A stretch of 64,000 nucleotides of DNA from Mycoplasmopsis mustelae. Lineage in GTDB: Bacteria > Bacillota_I > Bacilli_A > Mycoplasmatales > Metamycoplasmataceae. A program made the position numbers and the translations under genes. Each line of letters begins with the position of its first letter. Position 1 is the stretch's first letter. Below the pieces are notes generated by a model. It made no database searches. It saw only the letters and a program-made list of their open reading frames with translations, and was not told the DNA's origin. The stretch is taken from contig NZ_SOCN01000001.1 of assembly GCF_004365095.1 (NCBI RefSeq), forward strand, positions 310,001 through 374,000, written 5' to 3'. Below, piece after piece: positions 32,505-42,831 of this stretch.

Positions 32505-34457
32505 CTAAATTACATTTTCTCTCTTTATTATTTTTTCCATTTTTTCAATATAATCAATGTCTTCTTCTCTAAAACTTATATTAGAATCGATTCATTCACG
32601 GCGCTTTGCAGAATCCTCACCCATCAAAGTACTTACTCTTCGTTCAGCTGAAGATGCATCTTCAATATTAACATTAATTAAGGTTCTTGTTTCAGGATTC
32701 ATAGTAGTTTCTCACAATTGGTTTGCGTTCATTTCACCTAAACCTTTGTATCTTTGTAATTCGAAAACACCTTTAATTTTTAATAAGATTTCTTTTAAAT
32801 CATTTTCATCTCAAGCATATTCAATTGTCTTTTTACTTTTGTTAGTAATCTTAAACAAAGGTGGAATCGCAATATAAACTTTTCCTGATTCAATTAGTGG
32901 TTTCATAAAACGATAAAAGAATGTTAAAAGTAAAATTTGAATATGTGCACCATCAGTATCGGCATCGGTCATAATTACAATTTTATTATAATTACATTTA
33001 CTTAAATCAAAATCTTTACCAAAACCTGTACCAATTGCATTAATAATTGTTGCGATTTCAGTATTCTTTAGCAAATCCAGAATTCTCTTTTTTTCAGAGT
33101 TAATAACCTTACCGCGAAGCGGTAAAATGGCTTGATATTTCCGATCTCGTCCACTTTTTGCTGAACCACCAGCCGAATCCCCCTCAACAATAAATAATTC
33201 TCGCTCAGATGCTTTTTTAGAGGTTGCCGGAGTTAATTTATCACTGATAACATTTTTTTCTCGTAATGATTTCTTAGATTGTCTTGCTTCATCGCGGCGC
33301 TTACGTTCTTCAATTCGTATTTCATAAGCATTTTTAATTTTTTCTAAAACTTTTTTAAATTGAATTTTGTGTTCTAAAATTCATTTTTCTAAACATTTAG
33401 AAACCAATTCATCAACAACATTTTTAGCATCTGGAGTACCTAATTTATCCTTTGTTTGACCAACAAATTCTAGTAAATTTTCAGGAATTTTTAATGAAAT
33501 AACGCATGTTAATCCTTCGCGAATTTCATCAATATCAAAACTTCCTTTTGATTTCAAAAAACCCTCTTTTTGAGCATATTCATTAATTATTTTAACTAGC
33601 GCACTTTTTAATCCTAATTCATGATTTCCACCATCACGCGTTTTTACATTATTGACAAAACTTAATGTTAGATTAGAATATGAATCAGTTCATTGAAACC
33701 CCAAGTCAACTTCAATGTCTTTTTTCTCCCCTTTAAACGAAATTACCTGTGTAATAGAGTTTTTTGAGTCATTTAAAAAATTAATAAAGGCTTCAATTCC
33801 GTTGTTATATTGATATATTTGATCAAAATTATTTAATTCATTAACAACGTGAATTTCTAAGTTAGAAATCAAAAAAGCACTTTCTTGGAGTCTTTCGGCG
33901 ATCGTATTTACATTTAATTTTGCATTCTTAAAAAAGGTATAATCAGGTCAAAATTCAATGGTTGTTCCTGTTGTTTTGCTCTCTCCAATTTCTTGGGTTC
34001 TTTTTACAATTTTATCTCCATTAAATTCAGTAAGATACAACTTTCCATTTCTCGCCACTGTTGCTATTAATTTGGTTGATAAAGCATTGGTTACGCTAGA
34101 ACCAACTCCATGCAAACCACCAGATGTTTTATAAGCATTCGAATCAAATTTACCACCAGCATGCAATTCAGTAAATACTACTTCAACACCAGTTCGTGTA
34201 TCACCTTTTACTATATCAACCGGAATTCCGCGCCCATTATCGGACACTAAAACCGAACCATCTTTACGTAAAATTACTGAAATTTTATTTGCATACCCTG
34301 CTAAAACTTCATCAATAGCATTATCTACTATTTCTCAAACTAAATGATGTAAACCATTAACATCGGTTCCCCCAATATACATTCCTGGACGTTTACGAAC
34401 TGCTTGTAAACCTTTAAGTTGTTGTATACTACTTGCATCATATTCTTTATTAGTCAT
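32505..34457 (-). CDS. parE: DNA topoisomerase IV subunit B
   Basis: 650 aa type IIA topoisomerase B subunit. The GHKL ATPase has [39 protein letters not shown] and [12 protein letters not shown]; the TOPRIM part has [20 protein letters not shown] and [12 protein letters not shown]; the end is [17 protein letters not shown] prefer ParE over GyrB because of [19 protein letters not shown] and [12 protein letters not shown], which are ParE-like. It has five or more TGA-Trp. It is alone; no parC follows. TATAAT lies six bases before the ATG. Confidence 0.88.
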
Positions 34458-34463
34458 ATTTTT

Positions 34464-34469
34464 ATTATA
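34464..34469 (-). promoter_or_regulatory. -10 element of parE, probably leaderless
   Basis: Consensus TATAAT on the minus strand, then AAAAAT, then the ATG at 34457. No Shine-Dalgarno sequence. Confidence 0.65.
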
Positions 34470-34599
34470 TTATGAAAAGTCAAAATAAAAATATCATTGC
34501 TAAAGATTATATTTTCAAAGCACTTTTTAGTAGTTAATTAATAAATCTTAAAAGTTTAAATATATCTTTTTGTTAGTAAACGAAAATTTAAAAATTCTA

Positions 34600-34605
34600 T
34601 ATAAT
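34600..34605 (+). promoter_or_regulatory. -10 element of secY-adk
   Basis: TATAAT 28 bases before the secY TTG start, leaving room for a normal leader with the AAAGGAG site at 34622-34628. Confidence 0.5.
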
Positions 34606-34633
34606 TATTTTAATTTTTTATAAAGGAGTTAAT

Positions 34634-36052
34634 TTGTTAAATATTTCAAATTTATGATATAAATTTACAAACCATTGAAAAGGGTTTTGAGTTAATAAAA
34701 ATCTAACAAAAAAAATTATTTTTACTTTGGTAATGTTAACTATTTTTGTGTTAGGGACTACTATTACAGCGCCTTTTATTAGAATCTCAAATCCAAGCCA
34801 ACTGAGTAGCAATTCATTTTTAAATACTTTAAATTTGATTGGTGGAGGAGGTTTACGTCAATTTTCGCTTTTGGCCCTTGGAATTAGCCCATTCATTAAT
34901 GCTTCCCTAATAATGATGATTTTACAATCTAAAATTGTTCCTCCTATTCATCGGATGAGTCAAAGTGGCCCACAAGGTCGTAAAAAAATTAATGTTATTA
35001 CTAGATTTATTACTTTATTAATAGCATACCCACAAGCAATTTTCTTAACAAGAACACTCTCAAGCGGTGCCCCACAATCTATTTTTATCCAAATTGTCGG
35101 AACGCAATATTTTAGTGAAAATTTATTAGTTTACTTTATTATTCCTACCATCTTGGTTGCCGCCTCATTATTCGCTTTATTCATTTCTGAACAAATAACT
35201 AATAAAGGTGTGGGTAACGGAACTAGTTTAATTATTTTTACTGGTATTGCTTCAAGATTACCATTTCAATTTCAATCAGCTGTTGCATATTACATTGGAG
35301 ATGGTGGAAACATTATGAGGGGTGTGGTAAGTTTCTTCGCCTATGTTTTAGTTTATGTTGTTGTAATTATAATCATTGCAATCGTTTATGTTTCAGAAAG
35401 ACATATTCCTATCCAACAAGTTGGTGCCGGGCGTTCAAAAACACGTAAAGAAATGGGTAAATTACCTATTAAAGCCAATCCTGGAGGAATTATGCCAATT
35501 ATTTTTGCTATGCTAGTTTTATCTTTTCCTACTATGATTGCTAATGTTTTACCAAATTCAAGTCCTTCAAAACAATGAATAAATACAAACTTACAGTTTA
35601 CTCAACCTATCGGATTTACTTTATTAATTATAATTATTTTAGTTTTCTCGGTTTTAATGGGGATTCAACAATCAAAAGTTGATAAAATTGCTGAAGATTT
35701 TTCAAAGAATTCAACATTCATTCCCGGAGTTAGACCAGGTGAAGAAACACAAGACTATTTAGTGGGTATTGTCTTTCGTTTGAGTGTATTTTCTGCATTA
35801 TATTTATTAATTTTAGGAAGTATGCAATTTGTATCAATTATGCTACACATTCTACCACCTGTAATTGCTTTTGGTGGAACTGGTTTGATGATTTTAGTTT
35901 CAACTTCATTAGAAACACTTGACCAACTAAAAGCAAGAAATAAATCAAATAGATTATCAAAAGCAAAACGTTTAACTCAACAAAATTATGAAAACATTAA
36001 TATAAATAATTCTAATAATAATAAAAATACAAATGATGCAGGTTTATTATGA
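34634..36052 (+). CDS. secY: Protein translocase subunit SecY
   Basis: 472 aa, ten TM helices, the central pore of the Sec translocon. The start is TTG 34634, chosen because AAAGGAG lies 5 bases upstream and the first ATG (34727) would remove the N-terminal amphipathic segment and half of TM1. Motifs: ITAPFIRISNPSQLSS, LALGISPFINASLIMMIL, SQSGPQGRKKINVITRF, the cytosolic loop QQVGAGRSKTRKE and LPIKANPGGIMPIIFA. The C-terminus has a long Asn-rich tail (about 25 residues). adk overlaps the stop by 4 bases. It is detached from the ribosomal protein cluster in which secY-adk usually sits. Confidence 0.96.
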
Positions 36053-36687
36053 TAACAAAAAATTTAATTTTAATGGGTAAGCCAGGCGCTGGTAAAGGTA
36101 CCGTAGCTGAAATTATTGCCAAAGAGGCAAATTTAGTGCACCTATCAACTGGCTTTATTTTTCGTAATGAAATACAAAATAAAACCGAATTAGGTCAAAA
36201 AGTAGAATTTTATGTAAATTCAGGCGGATATGTTCCAGATGAAATTACTAACGAAATAGTTAAAAACGCAATTTTAAAGCTTAAAAATGAAAAAAAACTT
36301 TTTATTTTAGATGGATATCCAAGAACTATATCTCAAGCTAAGTTTTTAAAACAACTTCCTGAATTTCAATTTCAAGTAATCCAATTAACTGTTAGCGATG
36401 AGGTAATATTAGAACGTTTATCAGGTCGCAGAAGTTGCAAAAAATTTGGGCACGGTTACCACATAAAATTTAATCCAAGCAAAATTAAAGGAATTTGTGA
36501 TATTGATGGTTCAGAATTAATGGTTCGCACCGATGATAAACCTGAAAAAATAATTAATCGCCTTAACATTTATAACCAACAAACTCAACCACTTTTAAAT
36601 TATTATAAAAATAATAATGAATTAATTATTTTAAATGGGGAACAAAGTCCTAAAGAAGTTGCTAAAAAAATATATGATAATTTATAA
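36049..36687 (+). CDS. adk: Adenylate kinase
   Basis: 212 aa, the long bacterial form. It interconverts ATP, AMP and ADP. P-loop MGKPGAGKGT (residues 9-18), AMP site HLSTGFIFRNEI, and LDGYPRTISQA. The LID domain keeps the pattern GRRSCKKFGHGYHIKFNPSK and GICDIDGSEL but has only two of the four zinc Cys positions (C-K-K-F and C-D-I-D), so a structural zinc site is probably lost. It overlaps secY by ATGA and is translationally coupled. Confidence 0.96.
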   Translation: MITKNLILMGKPGAGKGTVAEIIAKEANLVHLSTGFIFRNEIQNKTELGQKVEFYVNSGGYVPDEITNEIVKNAILKLKNEKKLFILDGYPRTISQAKFLKQLPEFQFQVIQLTVSDEVILERLSGRRSCKKFGHGYHIKFNPSKIKGICDIDGSELMVRTDDKPEKIINRLNIYNQQTQPLLNYYKNNNELIILNGEQSPKEVAKKIYDNL

Positions 36688-36783
36688 AAAAAGAAAACAA
36701 ACTTTACTTAAATAAAATATTAGAATTTTTTTAATAAAATATTTTAAAAATTTAAAAATTTTATTTTGTATATTTTCTTTTAT

Positions 36784-36792
36784 TGCTATAAT
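36784..36792 (+). promoter_or_regulatory. Extended -10 promoter of tRNA-Gly
   Basis: TGC-TATAAT ends 20 bases before the mature tRNA 5' end. Confidence 0.6.
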
Positions 36793-36812
36793 AATATAGC
36801 AATTTAAGAGTT

Positions 36813-36886
36813 GCGAGTGTAGTTTAATGGCAGAACTTCAGCCTTCCAAGCTGACTATGAGGGTTCGATTCCCTTCACTCGCTCCA
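36813..36886 (+). tRNA. tRNA-Gly (anticodon UCC)
   Basis: 74 bases including an encoded CCA. Acceptor arms GCGAGTG and CACTCGC pair, the D arm contains TTTAATGGCAG, the anticodon stem TCAGC/GCTGA encloses the loop CTTCCAA (anticodon TCC), and the T loop TTCGATT is conserved. Confidence 0.97.
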
Positions 36887-36906
36887 TTTCATTTTTAATG
36901 GCCAAC

Positions 36907-36980
<74 letters not shown>

Positions 36981-36983
36981 TAT

Positions 36984-36989
36984 TATAAT
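36984..36989 (+). promoter_or_regulatory. -10 element of dps gene, abutting the poly-T tract
   Basis: TATAAT 16 bases before the ATG, with CGGAGG between. At 17-bp spacing the -35 would be at about 36961-36966, inside the T20 run. Confidence 0.65.
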
Positions 36990-37005
36990 ATAACCCGGAG
37001 GAAAT

Positions 37006-37422
37006 ATGAAAGAAACACAAAAATTAAAAGAAGTACAAGCTAGTTTACAAGTATTCTATCAAAAAGTTAACAATATTCACTGAAACGTAAAAGGATTAGA
37101 ATTTTTTGAAATTCATTCACAAACTGACAAACTTAAAGAAGACGTTCTAGAGTTTGTTGATGAGATTGCTGAAAAAGTAGTTATGCAAGGCGGAGTTGCT
37201 TTAGGAAGTTTTCAAGAAGTTCTAGAACTTTCAGTAATTAAAGAAGAAAAATCAAGAACTTTTGATTACAAACAAGCAGTATCATTTTTAGTTGAAGACT
37301 TAAAAACCTTATTAACTTTATCTGAAGGTTTTGAATGGACCGATAGAGTACAACCTATTTTTGACGAAGTATTATTATCACTTGATAAGTGATTATGACA
37401 ATTTTCAGCAATGTCTAAATAG
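37006..37422 (+). CDS. Dps-family ferritin-like protein
   Basis: 138 aa. Dps proteins form 12-mers that oxidise and store iron with H2O2 and protect DNA. The ferroxidase residues are at His25 (NNIHWNVKG), His37 (FFEIHSQTD), Asp52 and Glu56 (EFVDEIAEKV); their spacing 12-15-4 is the same as in classical Dps. Trp codons near 37081 and at the C-terminus are TGA. GGAGG precedes the ATG. The long basic N-terminal tail used by E. coli Dps for DNA binding is absent. Expression is probably switched by the poly-T tract in its promoter. Confidence 0.9.
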
Positions 37423-37433
37423 ATATTAATATT

Positions 37434-37458
37434 AAAAATCCACTCAATGTGGATTTTT
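37434..37458. terminator. Terminator after dps gene
   Basis: Perfect 10-bp stem AAAAATCCAC/GTGGATTTTT with a 5-base loop. The symmetric A and T arms allow function on both strands; pgk ends 80 bases downstream on the other strand. Confidence 0.85.
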
Positions 37459-37539
37459 AAATTTTTGTTTTACTATTTATATTTTTAAAAATATAAGCAA
37501 GTATGAAAAAAGACCAAAAAATTTAGTTTAAAACAGATA

Positions 37540-38724
37540 TTATTTATTTTGAATTGCTTCTACGCCAGGTAATGGTAAGCCTTGAAGTAGTTCTAAACTT
37601 GCTCCACCACCAGTTGATACGTGTGAGAATTTATCAGTCATTCCAAGTTTTTCGACAGCAGCAACTGAATCACCCCCACCAACTACAGTATATGCGTTTG
37701 GTAATTCTGCAATTACTTGACAAATAGAGAATGTACCATTTTTATAATTTTCAAACTCCGCTACTCCTACTGGACCATTTCAAACAACAGTTTTAGCTCC
37801 TTGTAGCGCTTGTTTAATTAATTCAATAGATTTTGGACCAATATCTAATCCCATATAACCATCTTTGATTCCGCCAGTTTGGAATTCTGGTTTAAGATCT
37901 TTAAATTCTCTTGCAACTGCATGATCAACCGGCAATATTACTTTGTTTTTGTATTTTGCTAAAAATTCTTTAGCCATTGGTACAAAATCTTCTTCAACTA
38001 AAGAAATTCCAGTTGAATATCCAATTGCTTTCAAGAATGTATAAGCCATTCCACCACCAATTATCATTTTATCTGCCTTTTGAATTAAATTTTCTAACAT
38101 CTGAATTTTATCAGAAACTTTTGCTCCACCAATTATTGCAACATATGGGTGTGTTGGATTTTTAATTACTTTATCTAATGAAGTAACCTCTTTTTCCATT
38201 AGATAACCTAAAGCGGATTCGGCGATATTTTTAGAAATACCAACATTTGAAGCGTGTGATCTATGCGCAGTTCCAAACGCATCATTAATAAATACATCAC
38301 CTAATGAAGCTCAATATTTACCTAACGATATTTCGTTTTTACTTTCTGCCTTATCATTTAGATCTTGGAAACGAGTATTTTCTAAAACTAAAACATCACA
38401 GGGTTGCATCGCTTGAACTGCTTTTTCAACTAATCTTCCACGTGTTTCAGCAACAAAACTAACTGATTTTTTAAGTTGTCTTGCTAATTCTATAGATACT
38501 ACTCTTAAGGATTTAGTCTGTAAGTCGTCAGTAGTTTTAACTCTACCTAAATGCGAAAGAATAATTGCCTTTCCACCTTCTGAAACGACTTTTTTAATAG
38601 TGGGTAAGGCTGCTGTAATTCTTTTTGTCGATGTAATTACGCCGTCTTTTAGAGGAACATTAAAATCTACCCTAATCAAGACTTTTTTGTTTTTTAAAAC
38701 AACATCATTAATTGTTTTTTTCAT
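37540..38724 (-). CDS. pgk: Phosphoglycerate kinase
   Basis: 394 aa, full length. Glycolytic enzyme making ATP from 1,3-bisphosphoglycerate. Motifs: [80 protein letters not shown] and [17 protein letters not shown]. Trp codons (at the KYWASLG and VVWNGP positions) are TGA. AGGAGA lies before the ATG and TATAAT further upstream. Divergent from pyk. Confidence 0.98.
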
Positions 38725-38757
38725 TTATGTCTCCTGTTTTTATATAAATTTAATTAA

Positions 38758-38763
38758 ATTATA
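38758..38763 (-). promoter_or_regulatory. -10 element of pgk
   Basis: TATAAT on the minus strand 33 bases before the ATG, with a normal leader carrying AGGAGA. Confidence 0.5.
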
Positions 38764-38886
38764 ATAAAAATTAATACAATAAAAATAAACAAATGCAAAA
38801 ATTTCAAAATAATTGCTATTTTGGCTATTTTTAAATCACAAAAATCCCAAAACCACTTAATATAGTATTAAAAATTCAAATAATTT

Positions 38887-38895
38887 TGGTACAAT
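38887..38895 (+). promoter_or_regulatory. Extended -10 promoter of pyk
   Basis: TGG-TACAAT, 33 bases before the ATG; the leader contains TTAGGAG at a good distance. Confidence 0.5.
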
Positions 38896-38928
38896 AAATT
38901 TATATAAATTTATAAGTTAGGAGAATAA

Positions 38929-40362
38929 ATGAAGCTTACTGATAAACGCACAAAATTAATCGCTACAATTGGGCCTTCTAGCGACAATATTGCAATGATG
39001 CGTTCTTTAATTTTAAATGGTGTTTCAACTGTTAGAGCAAACTTTAGTCATGGTTCCTATGAAGAACAAGCAAATAAATTTGTTTTAGCTAAAGAAATTT
39101 CTAAAGAACTACATATTCCGGTCTCACTACTTTTAGATACCAAAGGACCTGAAATTCGTGTTGGTAAAATGAAAGATGGGGCACAATTAGTATCTGCAGG
39201 AAGTGAAATCTTAATTCATACCACACAAGAAAAATATTTAAATTTTGAAGGAACACCAACCGAAATCACTGTAGCCTATGATATGGCTAAAGATTTAGTG
39301 GTAGGTAATCAAGTTTTAATAGATGACGGTAAATTATCAACCGTTGTTATTGAAGTAGGTACAGGATATGTAAAGGTTCGTGCTGAAAATACGCATAAAT
39401 TAAAAACCAACAAACGAATTAATTTACCTGGAGTTGATTTCTCATTGCCATTTTTATCAGAAAAGGATATTAATGATATTAAATTCGGAATTAGCCAAGG
39501 AATTAACTACGTAGCTGCGTCATTTGTTAATACAGCAAAAAACGTTCATGATTTAAGAAAAGTTTTGAATGATAACGGTGGTTCACACATTCAAATTATT
39601 GCAAAAATTGAATCGCATTTAGGATGCATAAATATTGATGAAATTATTGAAGCAGCCGATGGAATCATGGTAGCCCGTGGTGACTTAGGTTTAGAAATTC
39701 CTTATTATGATGTTCCTTTTTATCAAAAGAAAATGATACGTAAATGTCGTGAAGCAGGAAAGCCGGTGATTGTAGCTACTCAAATGTTAGATTCAATGGA
39801 AAACTCACCACATCCAACTCGTGCAGAAGTAACTGATGTTTATTACGCAGTAGAATTAGGTGCAGATTCAACAATGCTTTCAGGAGAAAGCGCAAACGGT
39901 TCATTTCCGTTAGAGTCAGTTAAAACCATGACTGCAATCTCTAAACGTGCAGAACAAGAATTCTATTCAAGAAATTACTATGAAAGACAACTAGATGCAG
40001 TTTGATGCAATTGTGAGCAAGATAACAAACGTGCTCAAATTTCATTTCACGTCGCTAAAAAGACTAAAGATGGTGAATATAGATATGTTGTAGTGCTTTC
40101 ACGTAGTGGAGAATTGTTAAAACATGTATCTAAATTCCGTCCAAATACCATCACAATTGGATTATTAGATAATGAAAAATTAATTCATGGATTCGGAGTT
40201 TATTCAGGTGTTTTTGTTTCAGTAGATTCTAAGAAATTATTTAATGTAGTTAAAAAAGATCCAAGCAAAGCATATGAAACCTTAATTCCTTACGGAATAC
40301 AAAAAGGTGACAAATTCTTAGTTGTTGAAAATGATAAATTTACTGAATTTACAGTAGATTAA
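38929..40362 (+). CDS. pyk: Pyruvate kinase
   Basis: 477 aa. Last step of glycolysis, a main ATP source in mollicutes. Motifs: TKLIATIGPSS, RANFSHGSYEEQ, LLDTKGPEIRVGKM, IAKIESHLGCINIDEI (active-site Lys), MVARGDLGLEIPYYDVP and IVATQMLDSM. The C-terminal regulatory domain is present (VLSRSGELLKHVSKFRP). One TGA-Trp near residue 359. Two terminators follow, the second shared with the amino acid permease. Confidence 0.98.
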
Positions 40363-40366
40363 GAAG

Positions 40367-40394
40367 AATGACCTATATCGTTAGGTTATTTTTT
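40367..40394 (+). terminator. First terminator after pyk
   Basis: AATGACCT/AGGTTATT stem with one mismatch, 8-base loop and a T run, starting 5 bases after the stop. Confidence 0.6.
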
Positions 40395-40399
40395 ATTAT

Positions 40400-40426
40400 A
40401 AAATAAACCCAGTTTTGGGTTTATTT
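40400..40426. terminator. Bidirectional terminator between pyk and amino acid permease
   Basis: Perfect 12-bp stem AAAATAAACCCA/TGGGTTTATTTT with a 3-base loop, 5 bases beyond the minus-strand stop. Confidence 0.85.
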
Positions 40427-40430
40427 TATA

Positions 40431-42038
40431 TTATTTATTTTTCTTTTCATCAACTTTTTCTGCTCTATTATATTGATTGTTATATACAACAATTCCGGTG
40501 TCTGGAAGAACTATTTTTTCTCCCGCAACAGGATGTTCTTCTTTCTCATCTATCATAATTAATGAACTAAATTCTTTAATTAAATGTCTTCCAAAGAATT
40601 TACGTTCTAAATATAAATTAATGTATGGTCATACTAAAAAGAATAAAATATTAATAATAATATAAACAACAGGTAGATAAAATGGAAAGGCCGCTGAGTT
40701 TCTATCTGCAAATAATCCTCATCCATTCGGATTTGATTTATTTGGTTCTGTTAAGAAAGTAAATACAGCAACTAAATATACAATTTCTAAAACTGCAATT
40801 CCTATTACAGTAAATACTGCAGAGATGTAGAATAAAACTTTGTTAATTTTTGTTGTTTCTTCTATTTTTCCACGTTTAAATGCATATAAAGCAATAATTA
40901 AAGCATAAATATTAAAGAAGAATATGGTCGGGTATCCAGAGCCGGCATCAATTAAAATATCTGAATTTAAAACAAATGATGGAATGAAGATTGATAATGA
41001 TCAAAATCCCAAGATAAATCCAATATAAATAAATGTTGCTGCAGATAATCCGAAACGATTAACAAATCATTTTGAAGCAAATAAAAGTTTAGTGTTAACT
41101 ACATTACTTACTTCATTAAAGAACGCAGATGTAAGTCCATTAATAACTCCTAGTGTTGAAATTATTAAGAAAAATAAAATTATAGGTTCAATATATATTG
41201 CTACGGTTTTTGGAAGTGAGTCTCTTAGCAAATCACCCACGTATCCTTTGTTATGTAAAATAGTAGAAACCGCAATTAATGTATAAGTTACTAAAACTAA
41301 TATCATTCCTAGTAAAATTGCTTTTGGTAAAGTTTTGCTTGGCTTTTTCATTTTGTGTGATAATGATGCAGAAGTCAAGAATGCATCATATGCAAATAAT
41401 ACTGCAGGTAATGCTGAAACTACCGCTTTAAATGAAAATGAACCACTTACAAATGCATTTACTCCAGATGGGTTAGAGTTATGTGTATTGGGAAATATAA
41501 TTCCAATTAAAAGTGCCGCTAATAATGGAATGAATTTTAAAACGGTAAATAAGGATTGCATTATCCCCACTGTTCGTACCGAATAATGATTAATTACTAA
41601 AAATGTTATAACCAATAAGAATCCAACCAAAATATGCACACCTATATGGATTTTATTAAAGTCTAAATTAGAAACAGTAGCAATGAATTTAAAAATGATT
41701 TCTGAACCAAAAATCCCTAAAACAGTTGCTAAGATTCCCATATAAAATGTTGAATAATTTACTGCTGTGAAATATCCAAACCGAGACCCCGAAACTTTAT
41801 ATGCTCAGTTTGATAATCCTACTAATTTTGTTTTCTTGAACGAACCAATTTCTGCAAAACTTAATGCTGCTGATAGCGAAATAATTCCACCAATAATTCA
41901 GGCAAGCAATCAAGAAACCCCATTTCCTTCTACAACTCTGGAAATACTTAGGTTTTTAAAAAATATCCCGATACCTACAACCGAACCGACAATCAGCATC
42001 AATGAAACAAATAGTCCGATTTTTTTGTGAATTTTCAT
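40431..42038 (-). CDS. APC-family amino acid permease
   Basis: 535 aa with about 12-13 TM helices. The start at 42038 (AGAAAGGGG upstream) adds the TM1 region IGLFVSLMLIVGSVVGIGIF, the G-S/V-x-VGxGIF signature of the amino acid-polyamine-organocation superfamily; FAYDAFLTSASLSHKMKKPS is the typical TM6 and loop motif. The C-terminus has a charged soluble tail of about 45 residues. Substrate unknown. It is the last gene of the glyS-dnaG-rpoD-nif3 operon (12 bases after nif3), an unusual partner for information-processing genes. Confidence 0.9.
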
Positions 42039-42050
42039 TTTCCCCTTTCT

Positions 42051-42830
42051 TTAAAATTTTAAATTATAAAATAAGTTTGATAGTTCGTATTTAAAAATAG
42101 GTAAATTATCAAACGAATTTATAAGTAAATTATACATATAATTTACAAAAACTTGTTCAATTAAGTGCGGAATTTCTAAAATGGCTGTTTTTTGTTCGCT
42201 ATATGTTATTCAGTCACTTCATTTGATATCACTTGTGATAAAAAGTGCGTGTTTATGTTTTTGTGAGAGTTCATTAATTACTACAATATCACCAGAACCA
42301 GCAAAGAAAATTAATTCAGTAAATTTAGTATCTAAATATTTAAAATTACTACGAAAATCTTGTAAATTAAACTGATTTTTTAGTAATTTTAGAATCTCAT
42401 TAATTGACAATTTAATATCAACTATTACATAATATTGATTATCTTCAACTTTAATAAAGTCTTTTAAACCTAACTGATAAGCAATTTGATAAGATGTACC
42501 GTGAATAAAATTGTCAAAATTAGTATGGATAGAATATGCTGTAATTTGATTAATACGTAGCATTTTTAAAATCGGAATTTTATATGGGGCTTTTTGTTGA
42601 ATCTCAGAACGTGTTTTTTCAAAGACAAAGGGATGGTGTGTAATAATTAAATTACATTGATGTGTAATTGCTGCTTGATAAACTTCCATATTTAAATCTA
42701 AAGCAATCATAATTCCTGTTATTTTTTTGTTTTGCTTTGTTTTTAACGCATATCCACTTGGATCTCAATCCTCTTTATAAAATATCGGAAATTTTGCCTC
42801 TAAAAACTCTATTACTTGTTTAATAGTCAT
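42051..42830 (-). CDS. Nif3-like dinuclear metal centre protein
   Basis: 259 aa. Nif3/YqfO (DUF34) proteins form hexamers with a dinuclear metal site. Visible are ITGIMIALDLNMEV, LIITHHPFVFEKT (paired His ligands), AYSIHTNFDNFIHG (His and Asp) and, at the C-terminal part, LIFFAGSGDIVVINE. The extra C-terminal stretch NYMYNLLINSF is less conserved. The start is one base after the rpoD stop. The same rpoD-nif3 neighbourhood is known in other Firmicutes. True function of the family is unsettled. Confidence 0.9.
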
Positions 42831-42831
42831 T

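Noticed and set aside
32505-34457. Assignment as GyrB
   Set aside because: [16 protein letters not shown] and [12 protein letters not shown] fit ParE better; the alternative cannot be fully excluded without alignment.
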